A DNA stretch of 48,038 nt from a bacterium (GTDB lineage Bacteria; Vulcanimicrobiota; Vulcanimicrobiia; Vulcanimicrobiales; Vulcanimicrobiaceae), in contig JAJYFL010000017.1 of assembly GCA_021790935.1 (NCBI GenBank), positions 1 through 48,038 of the forward strand, written 5' to 3'. Below the pieces are notes generated by a model that saw only the letters and a list, made by a program, of their open reading frames with translations, did no database searches and was not told the origin of the DNA. How positions within the stretch are numbered: position 1 is the first letter of the stretch; each line of letters opens with the position of its first letter. Both the position numbers and the translations under genes were made by a program. Of the stretch, positions 15,302-22,340 are shown one piece after another.

Positions 15302-16638
15302 CGCGCGACCGGATCTTTTCGTGGCTGCGCTGGTTTTATCCGGGCTTGGGCGTGAAGCGCTGGCTGGTCGTTACGATCGTCGGCGTGCTGCTGCTAGTCA
15401 ACGGCATCGACCGGTATCTCGTCGCGGTCGGCCTGCGTTTCCACGTCAATGAAGTGCTCGACAGCATCGTCTCCGATTATTTTTCGCCGTCGTATCTTTC
15501 GTGGATCTTTGGGCTGCTGGGTATCGTGGCTATTCTCTTCGGCATCCGGCAATGGCTTCGCGCCATCATCCGCGCGAGCGCCATGGGCGGGCGCAATCGC
15601 ATCGTCGACCGCCTCCTCGAGATGCGTCTGCGCAACGGGTACAAGATCGTGGCGATCGGCGGCGGAACGGGGCTTTCTACGCTGCTGCGCGGTCTCAAGA
15701 GCCGGACCACCAATCTTACGGCCGTCGTCACCGTGAGCGACGACGGCGGCAGCTCGGGGCGCCTTCAGAAAGAGCTCGGCGTTCTGCCCCCGGGAGACAT
15801 CCGAAACTGCCTGGTCGCACTCGCCGACGACGAGGCACTCGTCACCGATCTCTTCCAATACCGCTTCAAAGAGGGCGACGGTCTGACGGGACACTCGTTC
15901 GGCAACCTGTTCCTAGCGGCGATGACCGGCATAACGGGCAACTTCGACGAGGCGATCAAGGAGTCGAGCCGCGTCTTGAACGTCAAAGGACGCGTCCTCC
16001 CCTCGACGCTCGGTGTCGTGCGGCTCTGCGCGACGCTCGAAGACGGCAGCGTGCTGGAAGGCGAGTCGAACATCTCGAAGGCGCGCAGCCGGATCGACAA
16101 GGTCTACTTCGACCCGCCGTACGCCGCCCCGCTCGACGAAGTCATCGCGGCCATACGCGAGGCGGACGCCATCGTGCTCGGGCCGGGCAGCCTCTTCACG
16201 TCGATCGTACCGAATCTGTTGGTGGACCGCATCGCGCGCGAAGTCTCCGCTGCTTCCGCCGTGAAGATGTACGTCTGCAACGTCATGACGCAGCCGGGAG
16301 AGACCGACTCGATGGCCGCCTCCGAGCACGTTGCGGCGCTGCTTGCAAACGCCGGCGAGCGCGTCTGCGACTACGTCATCGTCAACGACCAGCTGCCTTC
16401 ACGGCTCTTGGGCGCCTATGCAGAGGAGGGTCAAACCCCTGTGGTGCCCGATCTAGACCGCATCAAAGCGATGGGGTTACAACCGGTACGCGCGCAAGTC
16501 ATCAGCGAGACGATGAACGTGCGCCACGATCCGTCGCGGTTGGCGCAGGTCGTTCTCACCATCATCGACCGCGCGGTAGCTCAGCGCGCGTCGTACGTGA
16601 AAGCCGCTCCGGATCGCGACGTCAATGCGATAGCGTGA
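15298..16638 (+). CDS. YvcK/GlmR-type gluconeogenesis factor with membrane anchor
   Basis: The 446-residue protein has two N-terminal membrane segments (about 20-42 and 62-85), then the YvcK core from about residue 115. Core motifs are AIGGGTGLSTLLRGLK, TVSDDGGSSG, LPPGDIRNCL, GHSFGNL and LGPGSLFTSI. YvcK proteins bind UDP-GlcNAc and steer carbon to cell-wall precursors. Anchored versions occur in Actinobacteria-like and deep lineages, while Bacillus YvcK is soluble. The usual third gene, whiA, is missing. The gene's last 17 nt overlap the convergent lipoprotein gene. Confidence 0.92.
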   Translation: MTRDRIFSWLRWFYPGLGVKRWLVVTIVGVLLLVNGIDRYLVAVGLRFHVNEVLDSIVSDYFSPSYLSWIFGLLGIVAILFGIRQWLRAIIRASAMGGRNRIVDRLLEMRLRNGYKIVAIGGGTGLSTLLRGLKSRTTNLTAVVTVSDDGGSSGRLQKELGVLPPGDIRNCLVALADDEALVTDLFQYRFKEGDGLTGHSFGNLFLAAMTGITGNFDEAIKESSRVLNVKGRVLPSTLGVVRLCATLEDGSVLEGESNISKARSRIDKVYFDPPYAAPLDEVIAAIREADAIVLGPGSLFTSIVPNLLVDRIAREVSAASAVKMYVCNVMTQPGETDSMAASEHVAALLANAGERVCDYVIVNDQLPSRLLGAYAEEGQTPVVPDLDRIKAMGLQPVRAQVISETMNVRHDPSRLAQVVLTIIDRAVAQRASYVKAAPDRDVNAIA

Positions 16639-16963
16639 CGGTAACGGCGAGCGGTTTGCCGGGATCGACGTGCGACGTCGGCGCTTGGTATGCCTGATAG
16701 CCCTTCGCCTGCACCGTGTAATCGAAGTATCCGCTCGGGATGCTGCGGAAATCGAACTTCCCGTTCGCGTCCGTCGTTCGGGTCAGAACCACGTCGACCG
16801 TTACCAGGGCGTCCGCCAATGGCTGATTTGTTCCGGCGTCCAGCACCACGCCGGAGAACGACGAGTACGTCGCACCCGGCGGCAACGCGGAGTCGTTGCA
16901 CGCAGCCAGCACGATGACCGCGGCGAGCGCTGCCAACAAGCGCACGAGTTTCATAGCCATCAT
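16622..16963 (-). CDS. Small lipoprotein with carboxypeptidase-regulatory-like domain
   Basis: The 113-residue protein has a lipoprotein signal with lipobox LAAC (Cys at about 22). One beta-sandwich follows, of the type found in carboxypeptidase regulatory-like (CarboxypepD_reg) repeats: SGVVLDAGTNQPLADALVTV, DANGKFDFRSIPSGYFDYTVQAKGY. Such domains are usually parts of larger surface proteins; here it stands alone. It ends inside the 3' end of yvcK (17-nt convergent overlap). Confidence 0.8.
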   Translation of the reverse strand: MMAMKLVRLLAALAAVIVLAACNDSALPPGATYSSFSGVVLDAGTNQPLADALVTVDVVLTRTTDANGKFDFRSIPSGYFDYTVQAKGYQAYQAPTSHVDPGKPLAVTVTLSH

Positions 16964-16980
16964 TTCTTCTTCTCGCGCAC

Positions 16981-17082
16981 ATCCCCCGTCGCTCCCCGGC
17001 TCGGAGGGCGAACCGGCAGCGGTGAGGAACCGCGGGGGGTCATGGGAAGCCCGGCGCGCCGCGGCATCCCGCTATCAGGAGG
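16981..17082 (+). promoter_or_regulatory. Structured GC-rich leader before the cbs-cgl operon
   Basis: The leader can fold into a closing stem (16981-16988 with 17033-17040, with one G-U pair). That stem holds an inner CCGG..CCGG hairpin (16996-17016) and a GCGGT-GAGGA-ACCGC hairpin (17019-17033). A further GC-rich palindrome lies at about 17050-17062, just before the Shine-Dalgarno. It does not match the SAM-I, SAM-II or cobalamin consensus as I know them. The three-way shape and the sulfur-metabolism context suggest a cis-regulatory RNA, but this is tentative. Confidence 0.25.
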
Positions 17083-17089
17083 TTCCGTC

Positions 17090-18496
17090 TTGTCGACCAC
17101 GGCCCCGATCGACCGGCACGCCGGCATGCGCTACTGTGAAGACGCGCTTGAAGCGATCGGTCATACCCCGCTCGTAAGACTCAACAAGGTCACCGGCGGC
17201 GCTCGCTGCCTGATGCTGGCCAAGATCGAGTACATGAACCCGGGCGGCAGCGTCAAGGACCGCCCGGCTATCGCGATGATCGAGGCGGCGGAGCAAGCCG
17301 GTCTCCTTAAGCCCAGCGGGACGATCGTCGAGCCGACCAGCGGCAATACCGGTTCTGGACTAGCGATGGCGGCAGCCATTCGCGGTTACCGCTGCATATT
17401 GGTGATGCCCGATAAGATGTCGCGGGAGAAAGTCGACCTCTTGCGAGCCTACGGCGCCGACGTCGTCGTGACGCCGACCAACGTGCCGAACGATTCGCCC
17501 GAATCCTACTACGGGGTCGCCAACCGGCTGGCCGCAGAGATCCCCGGGGCATTCCAACCCAACCAGTTCCACAACCCGGTCAACCCGGTCGCGCACTACC
17601 GAACGACCGGCCCCGAGATATGGGAGCAGACTGCCGGGAAGATCACCCATCTCGTTGCCGGCATCGGTACCGGCGGAACGATCTCCGGCACGGCACGCTT
17701 CCTGAAAGAGTGCAACCCGAAGATCCACGTTGTCGGTGCGGACCCCGAGGGCTCGATCTACTCCGGCGACACCCCGAAATCGTATGCGGTCGAGGGGATC
17801 GGCATGTCCTACCTGCCCGAGACCGTCGACATGAAGGTCATCGACGAGATGGTCCGCGTCTCGGACCGCGATTCGTTTCTCATGGCCCGCCGAATCACAC
17901 GCGAAGAAGGCTTGCTGGTCGGCGGTTCCTCCGGTACCGCAGCCGTCGCGGCCGTGCGGCTGGCCGCCACGCTTCCGGCCGAAGCCGTCCTCGTCGTGAT
18001 CTTCCCGGACTCGGGTAAAGGCTACATGTCGAAGATATTCAACGACGAGTGGATGATCGCGAACGGCTTCCTGGCCGAGGGCAAACGCCTCGCGACCGTA
18101 GGCGACGTGCTGCGCAGCAAACGCCCGATGCCCCCGATGATCACCGTGCAGGACACCGACGTCGTCAAAGATGCGCTCGATCTCTTGCGCCGTTATGAGA
18201 TATCGCAGATCCCCGTCATGCGCGGCCACGAGCAGATCGGCAGCATCAACGACGTCGCAGTCATGCAGTCCGTATTCGACCGCTCCGACATTCTGCACAA
18301 ACCGGTGACCGAAGTCATGGGGCGGCCGTTCCCCGTTCTCGAACAATCCGATGAGATCTCGAAGGCGTACAAACTTCTGACGCTGGCCAACCCGGCCGTC
18401 GTCGTCACCGACGCCGACGACCCGGTCGGCGTCCTTACCCGCCAGGATATCATCAGCTTTCTCTCCACCTCTTCCGAGACGCTGCGACCCGCATGA
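17090..18496 (+). CDS. Cystathionine beta-synthase with C-terminal CBS domains
   Basis: The 468-residue PLP enzyme condenses serine (or O-acetylserine) with homocysteine to cystathionine. The N-terminal fold-type-II core has the PLP Lys56 in NPGGSVKDRPA, then EPTSGNTGSGLAM and the phosphate-binding GTGGTISG. Two CBS domains follow from about residue 340 (LRRYEISQIPVM, NPAVVVTDADDPVGVLT). An AGGAGG site (17077-17082) lies 7 nt before the TTG at 17090, which sets that start. The next ATG is 36 nt further on. It is coupled to the cystathionine lyase gene by ATGA. Confidence 0.9.
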   Translation: MSTTAPIDRHAGMRYCEDALEAIGHTPLVRLNKVTGGARCLMLAKIEYMNPGGSVKDRPAIAMIEAAEQAGLLKPSGTIVEPTSGNTGSGLAMAAAIRGYRCILVMPDKMSREKVDLLRAYGADVVVTPTNVPNDSPESYYGVANRLAAEIPGAFQPNQFHNPVNPVAHYRTTGPEIWEQTAGKITHLVAGIGTGGTISGTARFLKECNPKIHVVGADPEGSIYSGDTPKSYAVEGIGMSYLPETVDMKVIDEMVRVSDRDSFLMARRITREEGLLVGGSSGTAAVAAVRLAATLPAEAVLVVIFPDSGKGYMSKIFNDEWMIANGFLAEGKRLATVGDVLRSKRPMPPMITVQDTDVVKDALDLLRRYEISQIPVMRGHEQIGSINDVAVMQSVFDRSDILHKPVTEVMGRPFPVLEQSDEISKAYKLLTLANPAVVVTDADDPVGVLTRQDIISFLSTSSETLRPA

Positions 18497-19668
18497 AGTT
18501 CAGCACGAGAGCGATCCACGCCGGTCAAGGCGCCGACCCGGCTACCGGCGCGACCATCGTCCCGATCTACCAAACGTCGACCTACACGCAGGAAGCCGTC
18601 GGCGTTCACAAGGGCTACGACTATAGCCGAACCGCGAACCCGACGCGCGCCGCTCTGGAGACCCAGCTCGCCGCCTTGGAGGACGCACGTTTTGGCTGCG
18701 CGTTCTCGAGCGGGATGGCAGCGACGGCAGCGGCGCTGAACCTGTTGTCCGCGGGAGATCACGTCGTCGTAACCGACGACCTCTACGGCGGAACCTATCG
18801 GCTCTTCGCGCGAGTGCTCGCACGCTACGGCATCGGCTTCACCTACGTGGATATGTCGGATCTCGAAGCCCTTGAGGCCGCCGTCGAAACCAACACGAAG
18901 ATGTTTTGGATCGAGACGCCCACGAACCCCCTGCTCAAACTCATCGACATCGCAGCGGTCTGCGCTCTTCGCGACGCTCGGCATCCCGAAGGGCAGCGCG
19001 CGGTCGTCGCGGTCGACAATACGTTTGCATCGCCGTACTTTCAGTCGCCGCTGGCGCTCGGAGCCGACCTCGTGGTGCATTCCACCACCAAGTACATCGG
19101 CGGCCACAGCGACGTCGTCGGCGGTGCGGTTCTCACCAACGACCAGGCGCTGCACGACGTCGTCAAGTTCCACCAGAACGCCGTGGGCGGAGTACCCAGC
19201 CCGCACGACGCCTATCTCACGATGCGCGGCGCCAAAACCCTCGCGCTCCGCATGCGCGAGCACGAGCGGAACGCGCTGGCGATCGCCGGCTTTCTCGAGT
19301 CGCATCCGCAGGTGGAGCGCGTCTACTACCCAGGGCTGCCATCGCATCCGCAACACGAACTGGCGAAACGCCAAATGAGCGGATTCGGCGGGATGCTTTC
19401 GTTCACGCTCCTCGGACCGCAGCGGCGCGCGATCGATTTCGCAAACCGCATGCGCTACTTCAGCCTGGCAGAGAGCTTGGGCGGGGTTGAGTCGCTGATC
19501 TGCCATCCGGCTCGAATGACGCACGGATCGATTCCCAGGGAGGAGCGCGAGAGGCGCGGCATTACCGACGGCTTGCTCCGGCTCTCCGTCGGCATCGAAG
19601 ACCTCAGCGATTTGATCGCAGACCTCGGCGATGCGCTCGAAGGATCGGCGCGCGACTATTCGCGGTAG
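18493..19668 (+). CDS. Cystathionine gamma-lyase / gamma-synthase family enzyme
   Basis: The 391-residue fold-type-I PLP enzyme of the Cys/Met metabolism family shows YSRTANPTR, the FSSGMAA phosphate-binding stretch, and PLP Lys200 in HSTTKYIGGHSD. ESLGGVESLICHPA lies near the C-terminus. With the upstream beta-synthase it would complete reverse transsulfuration (homocysteine to cysteine). Gamma-lyase is therefore more likely than gamma-synthase, but sequence alone does not settle it. The stop overlaps the convergent secreted-protein gene by 13 nt. Confidence 0.9.
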   Translation: MKFSTRAIHAGQGADPATGATIVPIYQTSTYTQEAVGVHKGYDYSRTANPTRAALETQLAALEDARFGCAFSSGMAATAAALNLLSAGDHVVVTDDLYGGTYRLFARVLARYGIGFTYVDMSDLEALEAAVETNTKMFWIETPTNPLLKLIDIAAVCALRDARHPEGQRAVVAVDNTFASPYFQSPLALGADLVVHSTTKYIGGHSDVVGGAVLTNDQALHDVVKFHQNAVGGVPSPHDAYLTMRGAKTLALRMREHERNALAIAGFLESHPQVERVYYPGLPSHPQHELAKRQMSGFGGMLSFTLLGPQRRAIDFANRMRYFSLAESLGGVESLICHPARMTHGSIPREERERRGITDGLLRLSVGIEDLSDLIADLGDALEGSARDYSR

Positions 19669-20228
19669 CGATCGATTGGGAAGGCGACGGCCGTAAGGTT
19701 CGCCAGATCTGCCTTCGCCTGTCTCTCGCCGAGCTCGCCCATTCGCGCGCTCTCGGAGACGATCACACCTCGCACGCCGTCGACCCACTCGTACTGATAG
19801 ATGCGCTTGGCGTGGAAACCCGAGCCCACGCTGACGCCGACCCAATACGCCGGCATCCCGTTGGAAAGCGCGGTGAGTTGTTTCTTGTCGACGAACAGCG
19901 TGCCGGCTTGCGAGTGCAAAGTGCTCTCGGTGGTACCTTCGAAATCGTTTAGCGAGCCCTGCTCGTCGTCCATGGTAATGACGATCAGACGTTCGTCGAG
20001 CTGCCCGGCATCCTTCACGAAGGCCGCCACCGTCGTACGCCCGCCGAAGCTCGTCGGATCCCGATGCGCGGCGACGGGCAATGCGGTGAATCCAGCGGGG
20101 GCGACGAACTTCATCGCCGGATCGCTAAAGCCCGCCGGCGTCGGCGCGGGCGAAGGCTGCGGGCTTGCCGCACCTAGAAGGCAGCCGGCCAGCAGCGAAG
20201 CTGCCAGCAACCCGATCGTCTTTCTCAT
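19656..20228 (-). CDS. Secreted protein of unknown function
   Basis: The 190-residue protein starts with a signal peptide (MRKTIGLLAASLLAGCLLGAAS). LLAGC could be a lipobox with Cys16. The mature part begins with a Pro-rich linker, then a compact beta/alpha domain with FVAPAGFTALP and VSVGSGFHAKRIYQYEWV. It looks like a PsbP/MOG1-type substrate-binding shape, but this is inference. Its ATG overlaps the stop of the small ORF upstream by ATGA, and it runs convergent to the cystathionine lyase. Confidence 0.7.
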   Translation of the reverse strand: MRKTIGLLAASLLAGCLLGAASPQPSPAPTPAGFSDPAMKFVAPAGFTALPVAAHRDPTSFGGRTTVAAFVKDAGQLDERLIVITMDDEQGSLNDFEGTTESTLHSQAGTLFVDKKQLTALSNGMPAYWVGVSVGSGFHAKRIYQYEWVDGVRGVIVSESARMGELGERQAKADLANLTAVAFPIDRYRE

Positions 20229-20398
20229 CTTCTCTCCAAAACGGCCGCCGTTACGGTGGTCGTCGTCGGATTCTTCGTGGACAGCGAAAACTCATCGGCG
20301 AGAGCGCGATGGAATTCCGGTCGTCTCTCTTGCGCCGTTTGGAAAAGGTCGGCCACGCTGTCGTTGTGGCGCGCCCACCCCCCCCCCAGTTCCGGCAT
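20225..20398 (-). CDS. Small ORF with a ten-G tract near its start
   Basis: This 57-residue reading frame begins MPEL, passes through a run of ten G (20387-20378 on the minus strand) that encodes three Gly codons, and continues as an Arg/Glu-rich helix ending in AVLERR. Its TGA overlaps the next gene's ATG (ATGA), which supports real translation. A one-base change in the G run would shift the frame, so expression could vary. No family is recognised, and assembly error in the homopolymer is possible. Confidence 0.4.
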   Translation of the reverse strand: MPELGGGWARHNDSVADLFQTAQERRPEFHRALADEFSLSTKNPTTTTVTAAVLERR

Positions 20399-20672
20399 AA
20401 GCAGCCCACAAAGGCTGCTGTCACGGCCCTTTTGGCCTATATAACGGCGCTCTCTTCCCGCGGCCCTTGCTCCAGACGATCGGCACATCTTTAGAAACGC
20501 GCGCTACTCCAACCGTCTAGGCAATCTCGCGCGCGGACGCCCTGCTTGCCCGTCTGCCACCGGCAAGGAACCGTACGGCCGTTGCCTAATGGGGCCGAAC
20601 CGCCGGTCGGTTGATCTTCTCACCAGTAGAGGCCGTTAATTTATCGGCATGGCGGGAACCAAGGGGCAGCAT
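20399..20672. other. Intergenic stretch with no recognised gene
   Basis: About 270 nt separate the small ORF from the low-GC insert. A TATATAAC box lies near 20440. TTGATC (about 20612) and a TTAATT (about 20637) lie 19 nt apart before the next gene. No convincing promoter, RNA or terminator could be established. Confidence 0.4.
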
Positions 20673-21419
20673 ATGGACGGCTATCAGAGGGTGTATCTCC
20701 TCTCGCAAGATGGGCTGCAAATAGCTCGCATTCAAAATGCAACTCTGCATACGGACTTTGGCTTTGCGCTTGACCATGGGCTCTTTGGAAGCGATGACTG
20801 GTGGCGCGCAATCGAGCGCGGGGAACTTTCGGTGTACTCCGTACGCGGCACCATTTGTGCCTTGCTTATGGAGAGCCAGAATGATTGGCCCATCTTTAGG
20901 ATTCTCACGGAGGACGGTGTTGTAACGGGGTCTATTACCCGTGAGGCACTTCCGCAAACGGCCGAACTGTACCAAGTAGGAAGACGCGTAATATGGAAAT
21001 ATGTCGAAACGCCCTTGAAACGACCCGTTCAAGAATTGTCAACGACGAGTAAGGTCACTCTGGAGGTTTGGGTTGCAGAAACGGTGATACTGTACCGCCC
21101 CGTGGGTCCAGACGAGTTGAACCTGATAGCCGGCTCTGGCTACAGTCACTTCCCGCCCAGGCTTCCGGAACAGTCCATTTTTTACCCGGTTTGTACTCAA
21201 GAATACGCCGAAGCAATCGCTTCAAACTGGAACGTGCGAGACAGCGGGTGCGGCTACGTCACCAGGTTCGAAGTGGATAAGCAGTATCTAGACCGCTACG
21301 AAGTCCATCAAGTAGGCAACAATAGACATCGAGAGTACTGGATTCCGGCTGATGAATTGGCCGAGTTCAATGGGCATCTTATCGGCAAGATTCAGATCGT
21401 GAAAGCATTTCGCACATAA
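20673..21419 (+). CDS. Protein with C-terminal ADP-ribosylation/crystallin-J1-like small domain
   Basis: The 248-residue protein has two halves. Residues 1-130 are an unrecognised alpha/beta domain with DWWRAIERGELSVYSVRGTI. Residues 140-248 match a short family that databases often label ADP-ribosylation/crystallin J1: VILYRPVGPDELNLI, PPRLPEQSIFYPV, GYVTRF, REYWIPADEL. The biochemistry of that family is not established to my knowledge. ATG 20673 is chosen because AAGGGG lies 6 nt upstream; ATG 20649 is also in frame. Base composition is clearly less GC-rich than the flanking genes, which suggests transfer. Confidence 0.65.
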   Translation: MDGYQRVYLLSQDGLQIARIQNATLHTDFGFALDHGLFGSDDWWRAIERGELSVYSVRGTICALLMESQNDWPIFRILTEDGVVTGSITREALPQTAELYQVGRRVIWKYVETPLKRPVQELSTTSKVTLEVWVAETVILYRPVGPDELNLIAGSGYSHFPPRLPEQSIFYPVCTQEYAEAIASNWNVRDSGCGYVTRFEVDKQYLDRYEVHQVGNNRHREYWIPADELAEFNGHLIGKIQIVKAFRT

Positions 21420-21423
21420 ACAT

Positions 21424-22053
21424 ATGCTACCTAGGCTATCTAGGGTACTAGCACTTGCGGGCGTGGCGTTGCTCTTGGGCCTGGGGACACCGCCTAAGGT
21501 GCCGCGCCCTGCGTCGGGTGCCGTATTCTACCTCCGTTACTGCGGCGGGCGCCCAAGGCGCGTGTTGCATGTTGAAGCGTACGATCACGGCACCAGTTCG
21601 CAGCCGCGTGACGTAATCGTCAGCCGGGTAGTGCGACGCCAGGGAAGATCGGACGGCATTTATGTGCCCCTGCCCGAGGGCGGTTACCAGGTCTCCCTTT
21701 ACGACGGCCTATGCAGCGCGAACGTAACGTTTGCTGTGCTAGCCAATCGTGTGCGGCCCGTGAACGCTAAAATGGAACGCTATTCAACTTCTCCTGTATA
21801 CGAGGACCGGGACATGTACGGGCCCGCAGGCGATCTCGCCGGCTCGCTGCCGAATCGCGGCATGAGCCTGACGCTAGTGGGATCGAATCAAAACGTCTAT
21901 AGCGCCGTGATCTCCGGCGATGCATACTATTTCGACGACATGCCCGCGGGCCAGTACAGACTCGAACTACGAGGCAGCAACTTCTCCGTCGACAAGACGG
22001 TCAGAATCCCTGAGAACTTTGACCTCATGCGAGTAGATTTGCCGGCTCTTTAG
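21424..22053 (+). CDS. Secreted beta-sandwich protein
   Basis: The 209-residue protein begins with a signal peptide (residues 1-23). Two short beta-sandwich repeats follow. Each has a run of hydrophobic strands ending in a GGYQVSLYDG or AGQYRLELRG turn, typical of carboxypeptidase-regulatory-like (PEGA/SpaA-type) folds. It begins 4 nt after the upstream gene's stop and shares its lower GC, so the two form one insert. The role is unknown; secretion suggests a surface partner. Confidence 0.65.
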   Translation: MLPRLSRVLALAGVALLLGLGTPPKVPRPASGAVFYLRYCGGRPRRVLHVEAYDHGTSSQPRDVIVSRVVRRQGRSDGIYVPLPEGGYQVSLYDGLCSANVTFAVLANRVRPVNAKMERYSTSPVYEDRDMYGPAGDLAGSLPNRGMSLTLVGSNQNVYSAVISGDAYYFDDMPAGQYRLELRGSNFSVDKTVRIPENFDLMRVDLPAL

Positions 22054-22340
22054 ATCTATGTCTTTCTGTTCAAAGAAACGGAGCCGCCGCTCTTCAGGCT
22101 TACGTCTTGGCGGGCGGTGATCGTGAGACGATGACGTGGGAGGCCTGCGGAGCGGCGCTCCTCGCCGAGCCTGTCTTCGTGCTGACTATTAACCGACGAA
22201 TAAACCGGACACTCAGGCCTAGCAAGACCGGGCCCGCCCCTAACCACAGCGCGGCGTGCAGTCTTCATCGTCTATGATCCCAAGACGGGCAACGGCGCGC
22301 CTTTGCGCCGCCGCCAGGGCCGCCGTAGACTGCACCGAAG
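22054..22340. other. Intergenic stretch with paired 9-nt inverted repeat
   Basis: No gene is supported here. GTGCAGTCT (22256-22264) is the exact reverse complement of AGACTGCAC (22328-22336), directly before the transporter-glycosidase ATG. The pair could form a long-range stem or flank an operator. Otherwise the stretch is GC-rich and featureless. Confidence 0.35.

Noticed and set aside
16981-17090. A SAM-I, SAM-II or cobalamin riboswitch before cbs
   Set aside because: The conserved core sequences of these classes are not present.
18193-19845. A 550-codon open frame antisense to the cystathionine lyase
   Set aside because: No recognisable motif, Arg/Gly-rich, and completely covers well-supported genes.
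22056-22268. A 70-codon minus-strand frame in the spacer before the fusion gene
   Set aside because: Basic, low-complexity and without ribosome binding site or neighbours to couple it.
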